A stretch of DNA of 23,770 nucleotides from Erythrobacter sp. (GTDB lineage Bacteria; Pseudomonadota; Alphaproteobacteria; Sphingomonadales; Sphingomonadaceae). Numbering within the stretch: the stretch's first letter is position 1; every line of letters starts with the position of its first letter. The position numbers were made by a program, and so were the translations under genes. Shown in pieces: positions 22,309 to 23,770 of the stretch. Below the pieces are notes generated by a model. That model was not told the DNA's origin, did no database searches, and saw nothing but the letters and a program-made list of their open reading frames with translations. The DNA is taken from assembly GCA_030731635.1 (NCBI GenBank), contig JANQTR010000041.1, forward strand, positions 1 to 23,770, written 5' to 3'.

Positions 22309-23564
22309 TGCGCGTGATGCCCTACGCCGCGATCGGCGCGCATTATGCCGTGCATCTCCCTGCGCCCGATGATTTCGCCTTCTGGCGTGACCGGGCGCGG
22401 GGGTTGATCCAGTGCGATGTGCCGCCTGATCGGGTTTCGTGGGTCGAGCCGGGGGCAACCGGTGATCTGTTCGCGGCGGAAGGGCCATCTCGGGCGGAAA
22501 AACGGATGCCCACGCCGCCTGCTGATGCGCGGCCCGTGCGCGTCAGCCAGCGCTTCCTCGACCTCGCTCGCCGCGCTGCGCAGCACTCTGATCCGGCGCG
22601 GTTTGGTCTGCTGTATCAGATGCTATGGCGGCTCCAGCGCAACCCCCGCCTGATGGAGGACAAGGCCGACCTACAAGTGCGCCGGATCGAGGATCTGGCC
22701 AAGGCGGTGCGGCGCGATGCGCACAAGATGCACGCCTTTGTCCGCTTTCGTGAGGTTGAGCCAGGCGCAGACGATCCGCACGGCGCGAAACACTATGTCG
22801 CCTGGTTCGAACCCGATCACCATATCGTGCGGTCCGAGGCGGCCTTCTTCATGCGTCGCTTTGCCAATCTGCGCTGGTCGATCCTGACCCCGCGCGGCTC
22901 GATCCATTGGGACGGCGATGTGATGCGCGAAGGCCCGCCGGCGCGGCGGGAGGATGCGCCGAGGGATGATCCGGTCGAGGACCTCTGGCGTTCCTACTAC
23001 GCGTCGATCTTCAACCCGGCGCGGTTGAAGGTGGGAGCGATGCTGTCGGAAATGCCCAGGAAATACTGGAAGAACCTGCCCGAAGCTCAGATCATTCCGC
23101 AACTGATTGCAGGCGCACAGGCGCGTGAGGCAGCGATGGTGGCGGCAGGCGAACGGACGGAACGGGCGCGGCCCGCCACGCTGGCCGATATCGCGCAAGG
23201 GGCGGCGGCCTGCCGCGAATGCGGAATCGCCGATTGCAGCACCCGCGCGGTGGCGGGTGAGGGGCCGCAAACTGCATCTTTGATGATCGTTGGCGAGCAG
23301 CCCGGTGATCAGGAGGAGGTGGCGGCGCGCCCCTTCATTGGCCCGGCGGGGCAATTGCTGGACGAATATCTGCAAGCCGCCGGGATCCACCGGCAAGCGG
23401 CTTACGTCACCAACGCGGTCAAACACTTCAAGTTCACGTGGAGGGGCAAGCATCGCCTGCATCAATCGCCCACCGCACCTCGAAAAACGAACTATGAGAC
23501 ATTTGTGTCCAAATTCAATGTTGCACCGAATAAAGCTTCCTCACATACAACATGCTGGCCTTAA
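22308..23564 (+). CDS. DUF4130-UdgX fusion, truncated at the active-site loop
   Basis: The 418-codon frame starts as an intact DUF4130/TIGR03915-type domain (about 1-255; RFGLLYQMLWRL, DKADLQVRRIEDLAKAVRRD, YYASIFNPARLK). It continues into a UdgX-type family 4-like uracil-DNA glycosylase domain with the cysteine pair CRECGIADC, motif GEQPGDQE (329-336), FIGPAGQLLDEYL, VTNAVKHFKF and the loop KHRLHQSPTA. His385 in HQSP corresponds to the histidine that bonds covalently to the uracil site in Mycobacterium smegmatis UdgX. Homology stops at Ala390 (base 23477). The remaining 28 residues are unrelated and encoded by AT-rich DNA. About 100 residues, including the rest of the fold, are missing. The gene is probably a disrupted remnant; its N-terminal domain could still be made. 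It overlaps the radical-SAM stop by one base. Confidence 0.88.
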   Translation: MRVMPYAAIGAHYAVHLPAPDDFAFWRDRARGLIQCDVPPDRVSWVEPGATGDLFAAEGPSRAEKRMPTPPADARPVRVSQRFLDLARRAAQHSDPARFGLLYQMLWRLQRNPRLMEDKADLQVRRIEDLAKAVRRDAHKMHAFVRFREVEPGADDPHGAKHYVAWFEPDHHIVRSEAAFFMRRFANLRWSILTPRGSIHWDGDVMREGPPARREDAPRDDPVEDLWRSYYASIFNPARLKVGAMLSEMPRKYWKNLPEAQIIPQLIAGAQAREAAMVAAGERTERARPATLADIAQGAAACRECGIADCSTRAVAGEGPQTASLMIVGEQPGDQEEVAARPFIGPAGQLLDEYLQAAGIHRQAAYVTNAVKHFKFTWRGKHRLHQSPTAPRKTNYETFVSKFNVAPNKASSHTTCWP

Positions 23565-23648
23565 CCCCTCTAGCACCGTGAAAAAGCCATTTGACACCCC
23601 TAACCCTAAAAAATCTGATTTTTTAAAATGTCTCGAGAAGTTGACACC
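23521..23648 (+). repeat. Four spaced (G/A)CACC motifs in the foreign tail
   Basis: TTGCACC (23521-23527), TAGCACC (23571-23577), TTGACACC (23591-23598) and TTGACACC (23641-23648) lie in the same orientation. Start positions are 50, 20 and 50 bp apart. Two share the exact octamer TTGACACC. Spaced subterminal repeats of this kind serve as transposase-binding sites at the ends of Tn402-, Tn7- and IS21-type elements. With only four short matches this could also be chance. Confidence 0.35.
23607..23625. repeat. AT-rich perfect palindrome
   Basis: TAAAAAATC (23607-23615) and GATTTTTTA (23617-23625) are reverse complements around a single T. It lies inside the AT-rich tail, between the two TTGACACC copies. 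It could be a protein-binding site (for example IHF-like or H-NS-favoured DNA) or part of an element end. No function is assigned. Confidence 0.45.
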
Positions 23649-23770
23649 AAAGCCCTTCTTTTTTCACTTTATCGGAAACAACGGAATTTCCTGATATGTA
23701 TTGAAACTTCTCCGATAGGCGGTGGATCTTCCAGGAAATCGATTTCAAATTCGAAAACTAAGTCGTGACT

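Larger units (their letters stand above)
23478..23770. other. AT-rich foreign segment, probable end of an inserted element or rearrangement breakpoint
   Basis: From about 23478 base composition falls sharply from strongly GC-rich to AT-rich, with runs such as AAAAAATC-T-GATTTTTT and CTTTATCGGAAACAACGG. The change coincides with loss of UdgX homology. No convincing gene lies in these 293 bases: the frames are short, and the longest (134 aa from 23290) begins as an out-of-frame shadow of udgX. Repeated CACC-type motifs and a TG-ending stretch near 23495-23510 recall transposon ends, but no transposase, second inverted repeat or target duplication is visible before the window ends. The family is unassigned. 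Confidence 0.6.

Noticed and set aside
23290..23694. 134-aa plus-strand frame crossing the udgX junction
   Set aside because: Its first half is an out-of-frame copy of udgX, and only its last part lies in AT-rich DNA. It has no start signal and no recognisable domain.
1..23770. CRISPR array or CRISPR-associated genes
   Set aside because: No run of regularly spaced direct repeats with unique spacers was seen; the spaced CACC motifs in the tail are far too short.
23478..23770. Assignment of the tail to a named IS or transposon family
   Set aside because: TG-type ends and CACC repeats are suggestive of Tn402/Tn7/IS21-like ends, but no transposase, paired inverted repeat or target duplication is in view, so a name would be a guess.

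Overview
The window is dense, GC-rich chromosomal DNA from an alphaproteobacterium, most likely a sphingomonad (Erythrobacter, Novosphingobium or Sphingomonas-like). This is inferred from the long-form isocitrate lyase next to an ScfR/RamB-type regulator, the PEP-CTERM-associated EpsB/PrsK/PrsR set, and SOS boxes of the alphaproteobacterial GAAC-N7-GAAC type. No 16S or other phylogenetic marker is present, so genus is not claimed.

Layout. Bases 1-54 are the 3' part of a tRNA-Leu(CAA). An SLC13-type anion permease with internal RCK_C/TrkA-C domains follows (119-1954), then an exported M20 amidohydrolase (1981-3297). An intergenic stretch with a dispersed inverted repeat and a GC-rich terminator separates these from a leftward 59-aa protein (3486-3665) and leftward aceA (3817-5415). 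aceA is divergent from an XRE/ScfR-family regulator (5593-6966), and the spacer between them holds a GTAAA-N4-TTTAC palindrome that is a good operator candidate.

Bases 7091-13449 form a tightly overlapping operon of the PEP-CTERM/exosortase-linked exopolysaccharide type: a polyprenyl-phosphate sugar transferase, the membrane histidine kinase PrsK, the sigma-54-type response regulator PrsR, and a TPR lipoprotein. No exosortase or PEP-CTERM substrate lies in the window. A bile-acid:sodium symporter-like permease (13499-14479) follows and overlaps, tail to tail, a DUF475/TerC-like membrane protein. The latter lies downstream of panB on the minus strand. A CAT/YfnA-like amino acid permease (16597-18171) diverges from panB and ends at a clear terminator.

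Bases 18261-23564 are a DNA-damage region: imuA and imuB (mutasome accessory factors, no dnaE2 in view), a small PilZ protein, then a radical-SAM DNA-repair-like protein coupled to a DUF4130-UdgX fusion. Both imuA and the radical-SAM gene have an exact GAAC-N7-GAAC LexA-type box overlapping a plausible promoter, so both units are probably SOS regulated. The UdgX reading frame matches its family up to and including the uracil-linking HQSPTA segment (base 23477). It then changes abruptly into AT-rich, unrelated sequence that runs to the window edge. The roughly 100 C-terminal residues of the UDG domain are missing. The foreign sequence carries regularly spaced CACC-type motifs and looks like the end of an inserted element or a rearrangement breakpoint. 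This junction is the most unusual feature of the window.
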